A program made the position numbers and the translations under genes. A DNA stretch of 64,000 bases from the NCBI GenBank assembly GCA_937975715.1, contig CALJUA010000080.1, positions 1-64,000 on the forward strand, written 5' to 3'. Positions 34,382-42,936 of this stretch are shown here, one piece after another; the stretch's first letter is position 1; every line of letters begins with the position of its first letter. The notes under the pieces were generated by a model, which did no database searches, had not been told where the DNA came from, and worked only from the letters and a program-made list of their open reading frames with translations. This DNA is from an uncultured Candidatus Planktophila sp. Lineage in GTDB: Bacteria > Actinomycetota > Actinomycetes > Nanopelagicales > Nanopelagicaceae.

Positions 34382-37300
34382 TTTGCGTTGAAGTATTTCG
34401 CCTCTGGATGATGCACGATGATAGCTGACGTTGATTGCTCTGGATGCAGCTGGAACTCTTCCGAAAGCTTTACCCCAATACGCTCTGGTTCTAGAAGTTC
34501 GCAGAGCTGGACTTGCTGTTCGATATCAGGACATGCTGGGTATCCAAATGAGTAGCGTGATCCACGGTAACCCTGGTCGAGAATTCCTTGCAGATCAGGC
34601 GCATCCTTATCTCGAACCGAGAATTCTTCGCGGACGCGAGCATGCCAGTGTTCGGCAAGTGCTTCGGTAAGTTGAACCGAGAGACCGTGCAATTCGAGGT
34701 ACTCGCGATAGTTATTCGCTTCAAATAATTTATTGGTTGCTTCGCTGACGGTATTTCCCATGGTGACAACATGGAATGCGACAACATCGGTCTTACCTGA
34801 ATCCTTGGAAGCGAAGAAGTCTGAGATGCAGAGTCTTCGATCTCGACGTTGACGTGGGAACGAGAAGCGTGTGCGTTCTTGGCCCTTCAGGGGTCCTTCG
34901 TGATGCAAAATTACGAGATCATTACCGTCGCTGACACACGGGAAGTATCCGTAGACAACTGCTGCTTCGAGCCAACCATTTGATTGAACTTCATTGAGAA
35001 GTGCGCGAAGACGTGGGCGTCCTTCCTCTTCCACCATCTTCTCGTATTCACCGCGTGCGCCTTTGAGGCCCCATTGACCTACAAAGAGCGCGCGCTCGTC
35101 GAGCATTCCGACATAGTCAGCGAGAGGAATTCCCTTGACGATACGTGAGCCAAAGAAAGGTGCAGTTGGAATATCGACATCAACTGCTACATCACTGCGA
35201 GTCGTATCGTCGACAGAGATATCTGCATTACGAGAGACTGGCTTTACTCGACGTTGACGTAATTCTGGAAGGGCTGCGCCTGGTTCGCCTCGCTTGACCG
35301 CCATGATTGCATCCATAAGGCGAAGTCCTTCAAATGCATCACGTGCATAGCGAACTTCACCAGGGAAGATGGATGAGAGATCTTCTTCGACGAAAGCGCG
35401 AGTAAGAGCTGCTCCCCCAAGCACAATCGGCCACTTCTGGTCTAAACCACGAGCCGTAATCTCTTCGAGATTCTCCTTCATCACCACAGTTGATTTCACG
35501 AGAAGACCGCTCATACCTACTGCATCAACGTTATTTTCTAGTGCTGCTTCGATAATCTGGTTAGCGGTCTGTTTGATACCAATATTGACGACACGATAGC
35601 CGTTGTTAGAAAGAATAATGTCCACGAGGTTCTTTCCGATGTCATGAACATCGCCCTTCACAGTTGCGAGCAACATAGTGCCGCGACCGCCTTCATCAGT
35701 CTTCTCCATGAATGGCTCAAGATATGCAACAGCTGTTTTCATGACTTCTGCGCTCTGAAGAACGAATGGGAGCTGCATCTCACCTTTGCCGAAGAGTTCG
35801 CCAACCACCTTCATGCCCTCAAGGAGATGGTCATTAATAATCGCAAGGGGCTTCAATCCTTGTGCCATTGCTGTATCAAGATCATCGCTCAAGCCAACTT
35901 TTTCACCATCGATAATGCGTCGCTGTAGGCGTTCTTCCAATGGAAGAGCCGCAAGTTCTGCTGCACGTGTCTGACGGGAAGCTGCGAGTTCGACGCCTTC
36001 GAAGAGCTGTAGGAATTCAGATAGTGGATCGTAGGTGCACTGATCGCCATCGAATGTGCGGCGGTCATAGATGAGATCGAGCGCAACTTCTAATTGCCGT
36101 GGCTCGATACGAGCAATCGGCATGATCTTCGATGGGTGAACAATCGCAGATGTGAGTCCAACCTGTGCGCACTCATGTAAGAAGACAGAGTTAAGGACTA
36201 CACGTGCAGCAGGATTGAGTCCAAAGGAAACGTTGCTGACACCGAGTGTTGTCTGTACCGCTGGAAACTTCTCTTTAAGAATTTTGATTGCATTGATAGT
36301 CTCAAGTCCGTCGCGACGAGTCTCTTCCTGTCCTGTTGCAATAGGAAATGTCAGCGCATCAATCATGATGTCGCCAAGAGCTATTCCCCAATTAGAGGTG
36401 AGATCTTCAATAAGACGAGTCGCAACACGGAGCTTCCATTCGGCGGTACGCGCCTGACCTTCTTCATCAATCGTCAGGGCTACAACTGCTGATCCATGTT
36501 CTTTGACTAGCGGCATGATGCGGGCAAAGCGAGAGGTAGGTCCATCTCCATCTTCATAGTTGACGGAGTTAATAACGCAGCGGCCGCCAAGTGATTCAAG
36601 TCCAGCTTTGAGAACATTGGGTTCAGTGGAATCGAGCATGATTGGAAGCGTGGATGCAGTTGCAAAACGTGAGGCAATCTCTTGCATATCGCGTGCACCG
36701 TCGCGGCCAACGTAGTCAACGCTCAAATCGAGAACATGAGCTCCATCGCGAATTTGATCTCGAGCGATTTCTACACAGCTCTGCCAATCTTCGGCGACTA
36801 GTGCTTCTCGGAAAGCCTTTGAACCATTGGCATTGGTGCGTTCACCGATGGCAAGATATGAAGCATCTTGCTCGAAAGGCACATACTGATAGAGCGATGA
36901 AACTCCCGGAGCCGCCACAACGTTACGGACCTTTGGGGTCCGGTTTGAAATCTTCTCTACAACAGCTGCAAGGTGGTCTGGTGTTGTTCCACAACATCCA
37001 CCAATAAGCGAAAGTCCATAATCGTCGACAAAGGTGCTCAATGCTTCAGCAAGATCATTCGCAGAAAGTGGGTAACTCGCACCATCAGGACCCAAAATCG
37101 GAAGACCTGCATTGGGCATCACAGAAATTGCAACCTGAGCATTCTTGGAGAGATAGCGAAGATGCTCTGACATTTCGGCTGGACCAGTCGCGCAGTTCAA
37201 CCCGATGAGATCGATATCTAGCGGTTCAAGTGCATTCAACGCCGCCCCGATTTCGGAACCTAAAAGCATTGTGCCTGTTGTCTCAACAGTGACTTGTGCA

Positions 37301-37890
37301 ATCAAAATTACATCACGATCGAGCGCATCCAATACTTCACGCGCACCATTGACAGCAGCTTTTGCCTGGAGGAGATCTTGAGTTGTCTCGATGAGTAGTG
37401 CATCGGCGCCAGCATCTACGAGACCTTGAGACGCAATCTTGTAGGCAGCTTTGAGATGGCTGTAAGTCGTATGCCCAAGGGTAGGAAGTTTGGTACCTGG
37501 ACCAAGTGAGCCTAGAACGAAACGCGGCTTCTCTGGAGTAGCGAACGCATCAGCTGCCTCTCGTGCGATCTTTGCTCCAGCAAATGCCAGCTCGTAGATG
37601 CGATCCTCAATTCCGTACTCGGCAAGGTTTGCCCAGTTTGCGCCAAAGGTATTTGTCTCAACCGCATCTACGCCGACAGAGAGATAAGCATCGTGAACCG
37701 AACGGACGATGTCAGGCCGAGTGATGTTGAGAATCTCGTTGCAACCTTCATGGTTCTGGAAATCTTCAAGCGTTGGATTTGCGGCCTGCAGCATTGTTCC
37801 CATAGCGCCGTCGGCGATGATGACGCGGTCGCGCATTGCGGCACGAAGAAGGCCATCGCGCTTGCGTTGGGATTGCTGAGAACTCGTCAC
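34378..37890 (-). CDS. metH: Cobalamin-dependent methionine synthase
   Basis: A 1170-residue multidomain enzyme that transfers a methyl group from methyltetrahydrofolate to homocysteine. All four modules are present: the homocysteine/zinc domain (ADGAMGTML, Cys in GLNCATGP and GGCCGTTPDH), the pterin domain (AIGERTNANGSKAF), the cobalamin domain (GDVHDIGKN), and the SAM reactivation domain (RFSFPRQRRDRRLC). The GTG at 37890 (VTSSQQSQRK) has TAACCT 7 bases upstream; an in-frame GTG at 37917 is possible. The stop overlaps the convergent nuclease gene by 4 bases. Confidence 0.95.
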   Translation of the reverse strand: MTSSQQSQRKRDGLLRAAMRDRVIIADGAMGTMLQAANPTLEDFQNHEGCNEILNITRPDIVRSVHDAYLSVGVDAVETNTFGANWANLAEYGIEDRIYELAFAGAKIAREAADAFATPEKPRFVLGSLGPGTKLPTLGHTTYSHLKAAYKIASQGLVDAGADALLIETTQDLLQAKAAVNGAREVLDALDRDVILIAQVTVETTGTMLLGSEIGAALNALEPLDIDLIGLNCATGPAEMSEHLRYLSKNAQVAISVMPNAGLPILGPDGASYPLSANDLAEALSTFVDDYGLSLIGGCCGTTPDHLAAVVEKISNRTPKVRNVVAAPGVSSLYQYVPFEQDASYLAIGERTNANGSKAFREALVAEDWQSCVEIARDQIRDGAHVLDLSVDYVGRDGARDMQEIASRFATASTLPIMLDSTEPNVLKAGLESLGGRCVINSVNYEDGDGPTSRFARIMPLVKEHGSAVVALTIDEEGQARTAEWKLRVATRLIEDLTSNWGIALGDIMIDALTFPIATGQEETRRDGLETINAIKILKEKFPAVQTTLGVSNVSFGLNPAARVVLNSVFLHECAQVGLTSAIVHPSKIMPIARIEPRQLEVALDLIYDRRTFDGDQCTYDPLSEFLQLFEGVELAASRQTRAAELAALPLEERLQRRIIDGEKVGLSDDLDTAMAQGLKPLAIINDHLLEGMKVVGELFGKGEMQLPFVLQSAEVMKTAVAYLEPFMEKTDEGGRGTMLLATVKGDVHDIGKNLVDIILSNNGYRVVNIGIKQTANQIIEAALENNVDAVGMSGLLVKSTVVMKENLEEITARGLDQKWPIVLGGAALTRAFVEEDLSSIFPGEVRYARDAFEGLRLMDAIMAVKRGEPGAALPELRQRRVKPVSRNADISVDDTTRSDVAVDVDIPTAPFFGSRIVKGIPLADYVGMLDERALFVGQWGLKGARGEYEKMVEEEGRPRLRALLNEVQSNGWLEAAVVYGYFPCVSDGNDLVILHHEGPLKGQERTRFSFPRQRRDRRLCISDFFASKDSGKTDVVAFHVVTMGNTVSEATNKLFEANNYREYLELHGLSVQLTEALAEHWHARVREEFSVRDKDAPDLQGILDQGYRGSRYSFGYPACPDIEQQVQLCELLEPERIGVKLSEEFQLHPEQSTSAIIVHHPEAKYFNAN

Positions 37891-37897
37891 GGAGAGG

Positions 37898-37903
37898 AGG
37901 TTA
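37898..37903 (-). promoter_or_regulatory. Leaderless -10 element (TAACCT) for metH
   Basis: On the minus strand TAACCT ends 7 bases before the GTG at 37890. The same hexamer precedes serB. It leaves no room for a 5' leader. Confidence 0.55.
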
Positions 37904-37906
37904 CCG

Positions 37907-37912
37907 TAAGGT
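37907..37912 (+). promoter_or_regulatory. Leaderless -10 element (TAAGGT) for PAC2 gene
   Basis: TAAGGT ends 7 bases before the ATG at 37920. It lies only 3 bases from the divergent metH -10 element. Confidence 0.6.
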
Positions 37913-37919
37913 GTCACTC

Positions 37920-38798
37920 ATGGAGATTCATCAGATTCCTAGCCTTCGCTCACCCATCATGGTGATTGCATTCGGTGGCTGGAGCGATGCCGGTGAAGCA
38001 GCAACTGGTGTTATTAACCATCTCCTCTCGACCTTATCCAGTGATTGCGACTCGCCAGAATTTGCGCCAGAGCTCATCGCTGAAGTTGATTCAGAAGATT
38101 TCTATGATTTCCAAGTAAATCGCCCTCTGATCTTTGTTGATGACTCAATGATTCGAAGCCTTACCTGGCCAGGAGTTCAGATTTTTGGTCTTCGAAATCC
38201 AACTGGTGAACGTGATTTTGTAGTTGTTCGTGGAGTTGAACCTAGTATGCGATGGCGCGGATTTGCGTCCCAGCTACTTGATCTCGCCGATGATTTGGAA
38301 GTTGAACTCGTGATCACACTTGGTTCTATGTTGGCTGACACTCCACACACTCGCGCAATTCCTGTTTCAGGAACTGGAGCACATCCTGATATCGCTGCGC
38401 GTCTTGGCGTGGAGGTAAGCCGTTATGAAGGCCCAACAGGAATCCTTGCCGTAATTCAAGATGGATGTGTTCGCCGTGGAATTGATGCCGTTGCACTATG
38501 GGCAGCAGTCCCGCATTACGCAAATGCAAGTCCATCCCCCAAGGCAACTCTTGCGCTGGTAAATGGCTTGGAAGATTTCCTAGAGATCAATCTCCCTCAG
38601 GGCGACTTACATGAAGAAGCTCGAGAATGGGAGAAATCAGTCAACGAGATGGTGAAGGAAGATTCAGATATCGAGGAGTACATCAAGACTCTTGAGGAAT
38701 CGAAAGATGCTACTGAGATCTCGGAAGAATCTGGCGAGGAGCTTGCTCGTGAAGTGGAGAGATTCCTTCGGCGCCAAAACAATACAAACGAGAACTAG
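37920..38798 (+). CDS. PAC2 family protein
   Basis: A 292-residue protein of the proteasome assembly chaperone 2 superfamily. The N-terminal IMVIAFGGWSDAGEAATGV and the central GLRNPTGERDF and LVITLGSMLADTPHTR are typical of the actinobacterial branch (Rv2125). The C-terminus is an acidic helical tail. In bacteria its partner is unknown; here no proteasome genes are seen in the window, so a chaperone role for the 20S core is doubtful. The ATG at 37920 is chosen for its leaderless promoter; an in-frame start at 37836 would lie inside metH. Confidence 0.85.
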   Translation: MEIHQIPSLRSPIMVIAFGGWSDAGEAATGVINHLLSTLSSDCDSPEFAPELIAEVDSEDFYDFQVNRPLIFVDDSMIRSLTWPGVQIFGLRNPTGERDFVVVRGVEPSMRWRGFASQLLDLADDLEVELVITLGSMLADTPHTRAIPVSGTGAHPDIAARLGVEVSRYEGPTGILAVIQDGCVRRGIDAVALWAAVPHYANASPSPKATLALVNGLEDFLEINLPQGDLHEEAREWEKSVNEMVKEDSDIEEYIKTLEESKDATEISEESGEELAREVERFLRRQNNTNEN

Positions 38799-40036
38799 AG
38801 AGCAAGTCCTAGCAAACTATCGATTGCTCGTGATAGCTCCCCGGCGCTTCCTCCCGTTGAACCTGCTTCGCAGTGTTCAACCCATGCTTTGAGTATCGCA
38901 AGAGATTTCTGAGTGTCGAGGTTATCTGACTGCGCGTTGATTAAATCTTGAATAACTGAATCCGTCGGCGCAGTCTCCATCATGGAGAGTGCGCGACGTA
39001 ACCGAATAATCCAATCTTCTGAGGATGCAAGGAGCTCAGTAGACCACGAGCGGTCGGTTGAGTAATGAGATTCCATCAGCGCCCAGCGAATAGCCATCGG
39101 ATCAGTGCCTTCGGAAACCAACTTCGAAACAAAGACGAGATTGCCGAGGGACTTACTCATCTTCACGCCATCGAGAGCAATCATTCCTGCATGCACATAA
39201 TGACTTGCGAACTCTCGTCCCTCAAGAATCTCTCCCTGTGAAGCTGACATCTCGTGGTGCGGAAAGACTAAATCGCTTCCACCGCCTTGAATATCAATTG
39301 AAGTGCTATCTCCTTCCTCTGGCTGCAAGTAGTGCAGCGCGATTGCACAGCATTCAATATGCCAGCCAGGTCGGCCTTCTCCCTGAGGACTTGGCCAAGA
39401 AGGTTCGCCCTCTCGGTGCGAGAGCCACAGAAGAGCATCGAGCGGGTCTTTCTTGCCTTCTCGTTGAGGATCTCCCCCGCGTTCTTTGAAAATAGTGAGC
39501 ATCTCTTCGTGGGCAAGATGTGAACGTGATCCAAACTTTTTATCTGCATGAACTGAGAAATAGAGATCATTGTCGACCGAGTAAGTACTGCCGCGTTCAG
39601 ACAAAGTAGAAATCGCTGAAGTGACGAGATCCATCGCCTCTACAACACCGATGTAGTGATCTGGCGGAAGAACGTGAAGGTTGACCATATCTCCACGGAA
39701 AAGTTCAATCTGTGATTGAGCTAGTTCCTTCCAATCAACGCCATCACGCGTTGCGCGCTCAAGCAGAGGGTCATCGATATCGGTAATGTTTTGAACGAAG
39801 CGAACTTGCGCACCTCGAGCACGAAGATAGCGATGAGCCAAATCAAAGGTGAGATAGGTAGCAGCGTGCCCTAGATGGGTTGCATCGTAGGGAGTGATTC
39901 CACAAACATAGATTCGATAGAGATTCTTGTTGGGCAATGGGAATTTTCCAGCACGCGCTGTATCCCACAATGAGAGTTCAGGAAGAACGAAACGCTTATC
40001 GAGTGGCGGAATCGCAACTGTTGCCCAAGATTTCAT
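38795..40036 (-). CDS. mshC: Mycothiol ligase MshC
   Basis: A 413-residue cysteine:glucosaminyl-inositol ligase, third committed step of mycothiol synthesis and diagnostic of actinobacteria. It is related to cysteinyl-tRNA synthetase but has the MshC form YVCGITPYDATHLGHA and GVKMSKSLGNLVFVSKL, and it lacks the tRNA-binding C-terminus. The ATG at 40036 has TACTCT exactly 6 bases upstream. Its stop overlaps the convergent PAC2 gene by 4 bases. Confidence 0.94.
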   Translation of the reverse strand: MKSWATVAIPPLDKRFVLPELSLWDTARAGKFPLPNKNLYRIYVCGITPYDATHLGHAATYLTFDLAHRYLRARGAQVRFVQNITDIDDPLLERATRDGVDWKELAQSQIELFRGDMVNLHVLPPDHYIGVVEAMDLVTSAISTLSERGSTYSVDNDLYFSVHADKKFGSRSHLAHEEMLTIFKERGGDPQREGKKDPLDALLWLSHREGEPSWPSPQGEGRPGWHIECCAIALHYLQPEEGDSTSIDIQGGGSDLVFPHHEMSASQGEILEGREFASHYVHAGMIALDGVKMSKSLGNLVFVSKLVSEGTDPMAIRWALMESHYSTDRSWSTELLASSEDWIIRLRRALSMMETAPTDSVIQDLINAQSDNLDTQKSLAILKAWVEHCEAGSTGGSAGELSRAIDSLLGLAL

Positions 40037-40042
40037 ATGGAA

Positions 40043-40048
40043 AGAGTA
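40043..40048 (-). promoter_or_regulatory. Leaderless -10 element (TACTCT) for mshC
   Basis: Minus-strand TACTCT ends 6 bases before the ATG at 40036, inside the 16-base gap after the upstream gene. It would let mshC be transcribed apart from the 41901-40053 cluster. Confidence 0.6.
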
Positions 40049-40052
40049 GCGG

Positions 40053-40745
40053 CTAGAACGGTGGCCATGGGATGTGAGGCCATTCGGGATTGGGGTGCGG
40101 GAAAGATGCTGTCTTCAAAAGATTATCAATGCGAGAACGAAGAGCTGATACTTCATAATCGGTGATGAGAGAGTGCAACTCATCTGAAAGATCGCCATCA
40201 ATCCCCATTGCCAGATTCTGCAGAGCTGTGATTTCTTCTGAAGTAAAAGGTTCGCCTGCCCATTGCCACAAGACGGTGCGCAACTTATCGTCAGAGTGAA
40301 AAGTTACTCCGTGATCACAGATGTAGAGATGTCCATCCTTCGATGGCAGAAGATGACCAATCTTCCTATCGGTGTTATTGATAACCGCATCGAGGAGCGC
40401 CACTTGTCGCAGCTGTGGATCATCCTCTCGGAAGAAAACTTCTAGATCGACATCTTCATCAACATCAATCCACTGCTGAACCATGCCTAGGCCAAAAGGT
40501 CCATCACGGAGAATGGTGAGTGGAATGTGATTAAAGGCGAGTGCGCGATCTACCAGGTATGCGGCTCTCTCGCGAGAGGCAAGATTGCCATCAGGGAAAT
40601 CCCATAGAGGACGCTCCCCTGCAATTGGTTTATAGATTGCATTGGTGGTGGATGAACCATCTGTGATTGAAACGAAGAGCGTTGCATTACTGGCATCAAC
40701 GAGGCGACCTTCGACGCTAATTTCACCAGTGTGCAGAAGATTCAT
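40053..40745 (-). CDS. SCO1664 family (PI3/PI4-kinase-like fold) protein
   Basis: A 230-residue protein of an actinobacterial family named after Streptomyces SCO1664. Kinase-like features are IYKPIAGERPLWDFPDG (possible ATP lysine), LLDAVINNTDRKIGHLL and LYICDHGVTFHSDD, which resemble HipA/PI-kinase catalytic loops. No substrate is known. It overlaps the DUF3090 gene start by 4 bases and stands between it and mshC, matching Rv2133c-Rv2135c order near mycobacterial mshC. Confidence 0.8.
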   Translation of the reverse strand: MNLLHTGEISVEGRLVDASNATLFVSITDGSSTTNAIYKPIAGERPLWDFPDGNLASRERAAYLVDRALAFNHIPLTILRDGPFGLGMVQQWIDVDEDVDLEVFFREDDPQLRQVALLDAVINNTDRKIGHLLPSKDGHLYICDHGVTFHSDDKLRTVLWQWAGEPFTSEEITALQNLAMGIDGDLSDELHSLITDYEVSALRSRIDNLLKTASFPHPNPEWPHIPWPPF

Positions 40746-41272
40746 CGTCTATAACCATTGGCTCGTGCACAAAGATGACCTTGGGGATCAATCGGCAATC
40801 CACAGAATGGACATGGTTGACGTCCGGCAGCAACAACGAGATCAGCCCTGTCGCTAAAAATTAGTGCCTGTGTAGCGGTAATAAAGATGCGGAGAATCTC
40901 AACATCATCTGATGTCTCTTCGTCATGAACTTCTTCAGAGTTGAAATTGAGTTCTCGAAGATCAATTTGAATAAGTTCGGAATTTTCATCGTAGAAAATA
41001 GCAATAGAACCAATGCGAAATTCATCCATCACAGGAGTATCAAGCGGCAGAGAGTCTCTGATAAGAACAGGCCGCTCAGTCAGCGGGTGGGCCAAGCGAA
41101 TCTCCTTGAGCATGTAGTGGATTCGTTCGCTCATAGCGGCAACTTGTGACTTCTCAATAGAGGCAGAGAGAACCTCTGTTCCTTTTCGAATCTGTATGAA
41201 GAAGGTGCGCTCACCTGGCAATCCGATGGTGCCTACAGTGAAGCGAGACAAATCCTTATAGATTCGGATCAT
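40742..41272 (-). CDS. DUF3090 family protein with zinc ribbon
   Basis: A 176-residue actinobacterial protein. The N-terminus (YKDLSRFTVGTIGLPGERTFFIQ) and the C-terminal CPFCGLPIDPQGHLCARANG are family hallmarks; three Cys and a His likely bind zinc. Function is unknown. It sits 2 bases after the phosphatase gene and overlaps the SCO1664-type gene, a trio conserved with mshC across actinobacteria. Confidence 0.85.
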   Translation of the reverse strand: MIRIYKDLSRFTVGTIGLPGERTFFIQIRKGTEVLSASIEKSQVAAMSERIHYMLKEIRLAHPLTERPVLIRDSLPLDTPVMDEFRIGSIAIFYDENSELIQIDLRELNFNSEEVHDEETSDDVEILRIFITATQALIFSDRADLVVAAGRQPCPFCGLPIDPQGHLCARANGYRR

Positions 41273-41274
41273 GG

Positions 41275-41901
41275 CTACTTGAGAATTTCTGAGAGCGATC
41301 CGGAGTTATTGATTGTTAGTAGCGAGACTCTCTTGGAGTCACCGCGAAGGATTGTGAAACTAGCAGGTGATATCTCTAGCTTTTGAAAGTCATCAAGTTT
41401 CATGCCGAGCGCAGCCGCAATCACCAGTTTGATGGTGTCAGAGTGCGAAACGATGAGATGCGTCTTGTCACCTCGGATGGCGCGAATGGATTCGAAGGAT
41501 TGAGTAGCACGCTTCTGTGCCTTCTTAAAGGACTCTCCCCCAGGAAATGTCACAGTTGAGGGAGCGCTCTGAACCGCTTTCCATAGCGGAAGGCGACGTA
41601 GAGAAGAAAGTTTCTTTCCGCTCCAATCACCAAAGTCGATCTCCGATAAACCATCATCAATAGTGAGTTTGGTGAGTGTGGAAGAGTTCTTTGAATTCAA
41701 CCAAGGATCGAGCGTCAACTGACAACGTTGAATAGGACTCATATGTACATAATCGATGCGGGACTTACCAATTCGAGAGATGAGCTCCTCGGCCTGCTTG
41801 CGACCTTCGGGCGATAATCCAATTCCAGGAAGTTGTCCCGTGAGAGTTCCGCTCTTATTTGCGGCGGAATGACCATGGCGTAAGAAGATGAATGTGCTCA
41901 C
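41275..41901 (-). CDS. Histidine phosphatase family protein
   Basis: A 208-residue phosphoglycerate-mutase-fold phosphatase. The catalytic RHG motif is FLRHGHSAANKSG near the start, and the second His is in LIVSHSDTIKLV. Substrate unknown. The GTG at 41901 has GAGGAGG 8 bases upstream, a better distance than the in-frame TTG at 41907. It is first gene of the four-gene set ending in mshC. Confidence 0.87.
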   Translation of the reverse strand: MSTFIFLRHGHSAANKSGTLTGQLPGIGLSPEGRKQAEELISRIGKSRIDYVHMSPIQRCQLTLDPWLNSKNSSTLTKLTIDDGLSEIDFGDWSGKKLSSLRRLPLWKAVQSAPSTVTFPGGESFKKAQKRATQSFESIRAIRGDKTHLIVSHSDTIKLVIAAALGMKLDDFQKLEISPASFTILRGDSKRVSLLTINNSGSLSEILK

Positions 41902-41972
41902 AGCCAAAACCTCCTCTCAATCGACAACACGCGGTGCGCAAAGGTTATCCAGTTTCTCTGGTTCAGTCTTGC

Positions 41973-41978
41973 TAAGGT
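41973..41978 (+). promoter_or_regulatory. Leaderless -10 element (TAAGGT) for aldo/keto reductase
   Basis: TAAGGT ends 7 bases before the ATG at 41986. Both hexamer and following GTCGCG match the promoter at 33617 almost base for base. Confidence 0.6.
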
Positions 41979-41985
41979 CGCGCTC

Positions 41986-42936
41986 ATGGAAATGCGTCGA
42001 GCAGGTAAGAGCGGACTGACGCTTTCACGTCTAGGTCTTGGCACTATGACATGGGGTCGCGATACAGATACCCATGAAGCGGCGGACCAATGCCGTGCTT
42101 ACATCGATGCCGGTGGCAATTTCCTCGATACCTCACCTATCTATGGTGATGGAGATGCCGAACGTGTTATCGGCGGAATGATCGGGACTCTCTTTAGCCG
42201 AGATGAAGTAGTCATTGCAACGAAAGCTGGAATCCAGCTCATCAATGGTGAACGTGTCATCAACAACTCACGACAGTCTCTTATCAACGAACTCGATAGG
42301 TCGCTCTCGCGACTTGGAACAGATCACATCGATTTATGGCAGATTCATGGTTGGGATCCCAATACGCCACTAGAAGACACTCTCTCTGTTCTTGATTATG
42401 CATATTCAAGTGGCAAAGCTCGCTACGTAGGTCTATCAAACTTTTCAGGTTGGCAGAGCTCTCGCGCAGTTACATTGCAAGAGCTCCATGGGATGAAAGC
42501 GCCTATTATCACACTGCAAAATGAGTACTCACTTCTCAATCGAGAGGTAGAACGCGAAATTCTTCCATGTGTAGATGAGCTTGCAGTTGGTTTCCTAGCC
42601 TGGGCACCTCTTGCGCGTGGAGTTTTGACAGGAAAGTATCGCAACGGGATTCCAAGTGATTCACGAGCTGCTGCACCACACTTCATCAAACATGTTGAGC
42701 CATATATGAATGAACGCAGCGCGCGAATTGTTGAAGCTGTCAGTGTCGCTGCCGAGGGTTTGGGATTTGCTCCACTGGAAGTAGCTATTGCTTGGGTGCG
42801 CGATAACCCACTTGTTACATCATCAATAGTTGGCGCGCGAACAGGCGCACAACTTCGCGGAATCCTGACATCCGAAGAAATCGTTCTGCCTTCTCAGATT
42901 AGAGAAGTGCTCGATGAAGTCTCAGCAGTTTTCTAA
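41986..42936 (+). CDS. Aldo/keto reductase
   Basis: A 316-residue NADPH-dependent oxidoreductase of the YajO/Kv-beta-like branch. Catalytic residues are visible: Asp and Tyr in FLDTSPIYGDGDAE, Lys in VIATKAGIQL, His in LWQIHGWDPN. The substrate cannot be predicted. It is leaderless, and its 3' end overlaps the convergent M20 peptidase by 15 bases. Confidence 0.9.
   Translation: MEMRRAGKSGLTLSRLGLGTMTWGRDTDTHEAADQCRAYIDAGGNFLDTSPIYGDGDAERVIGGMIGTLFSRDEVVIATKAGIQLINGERVINNSRQSLINELDRSLSRLGTDHIDLWQIHGWDPNTPLEDTLSVLDYAYSSGKARYVGLSNFSGWQSSRAVTLQELHGMKAPIITLQNEYSLLNREVEREILPCVDELAVGFLAWAPLARGVLTGKYRNGIPSDSRAAAPHFIKHVEPYMNERSARIVEAVSVAAEGLGFAPLEVAIAWVRDNPLVTSSIVGARTGAQLRGILTSEEIVLPSQIREVLDEVSAVF

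Noticed and set aside
37836..37919. Longer PAC2 start inside metH
   Set aside because: It would overlap metH coding sequence, and the family N-terminus begins at MEIHQIPSL at 37920.
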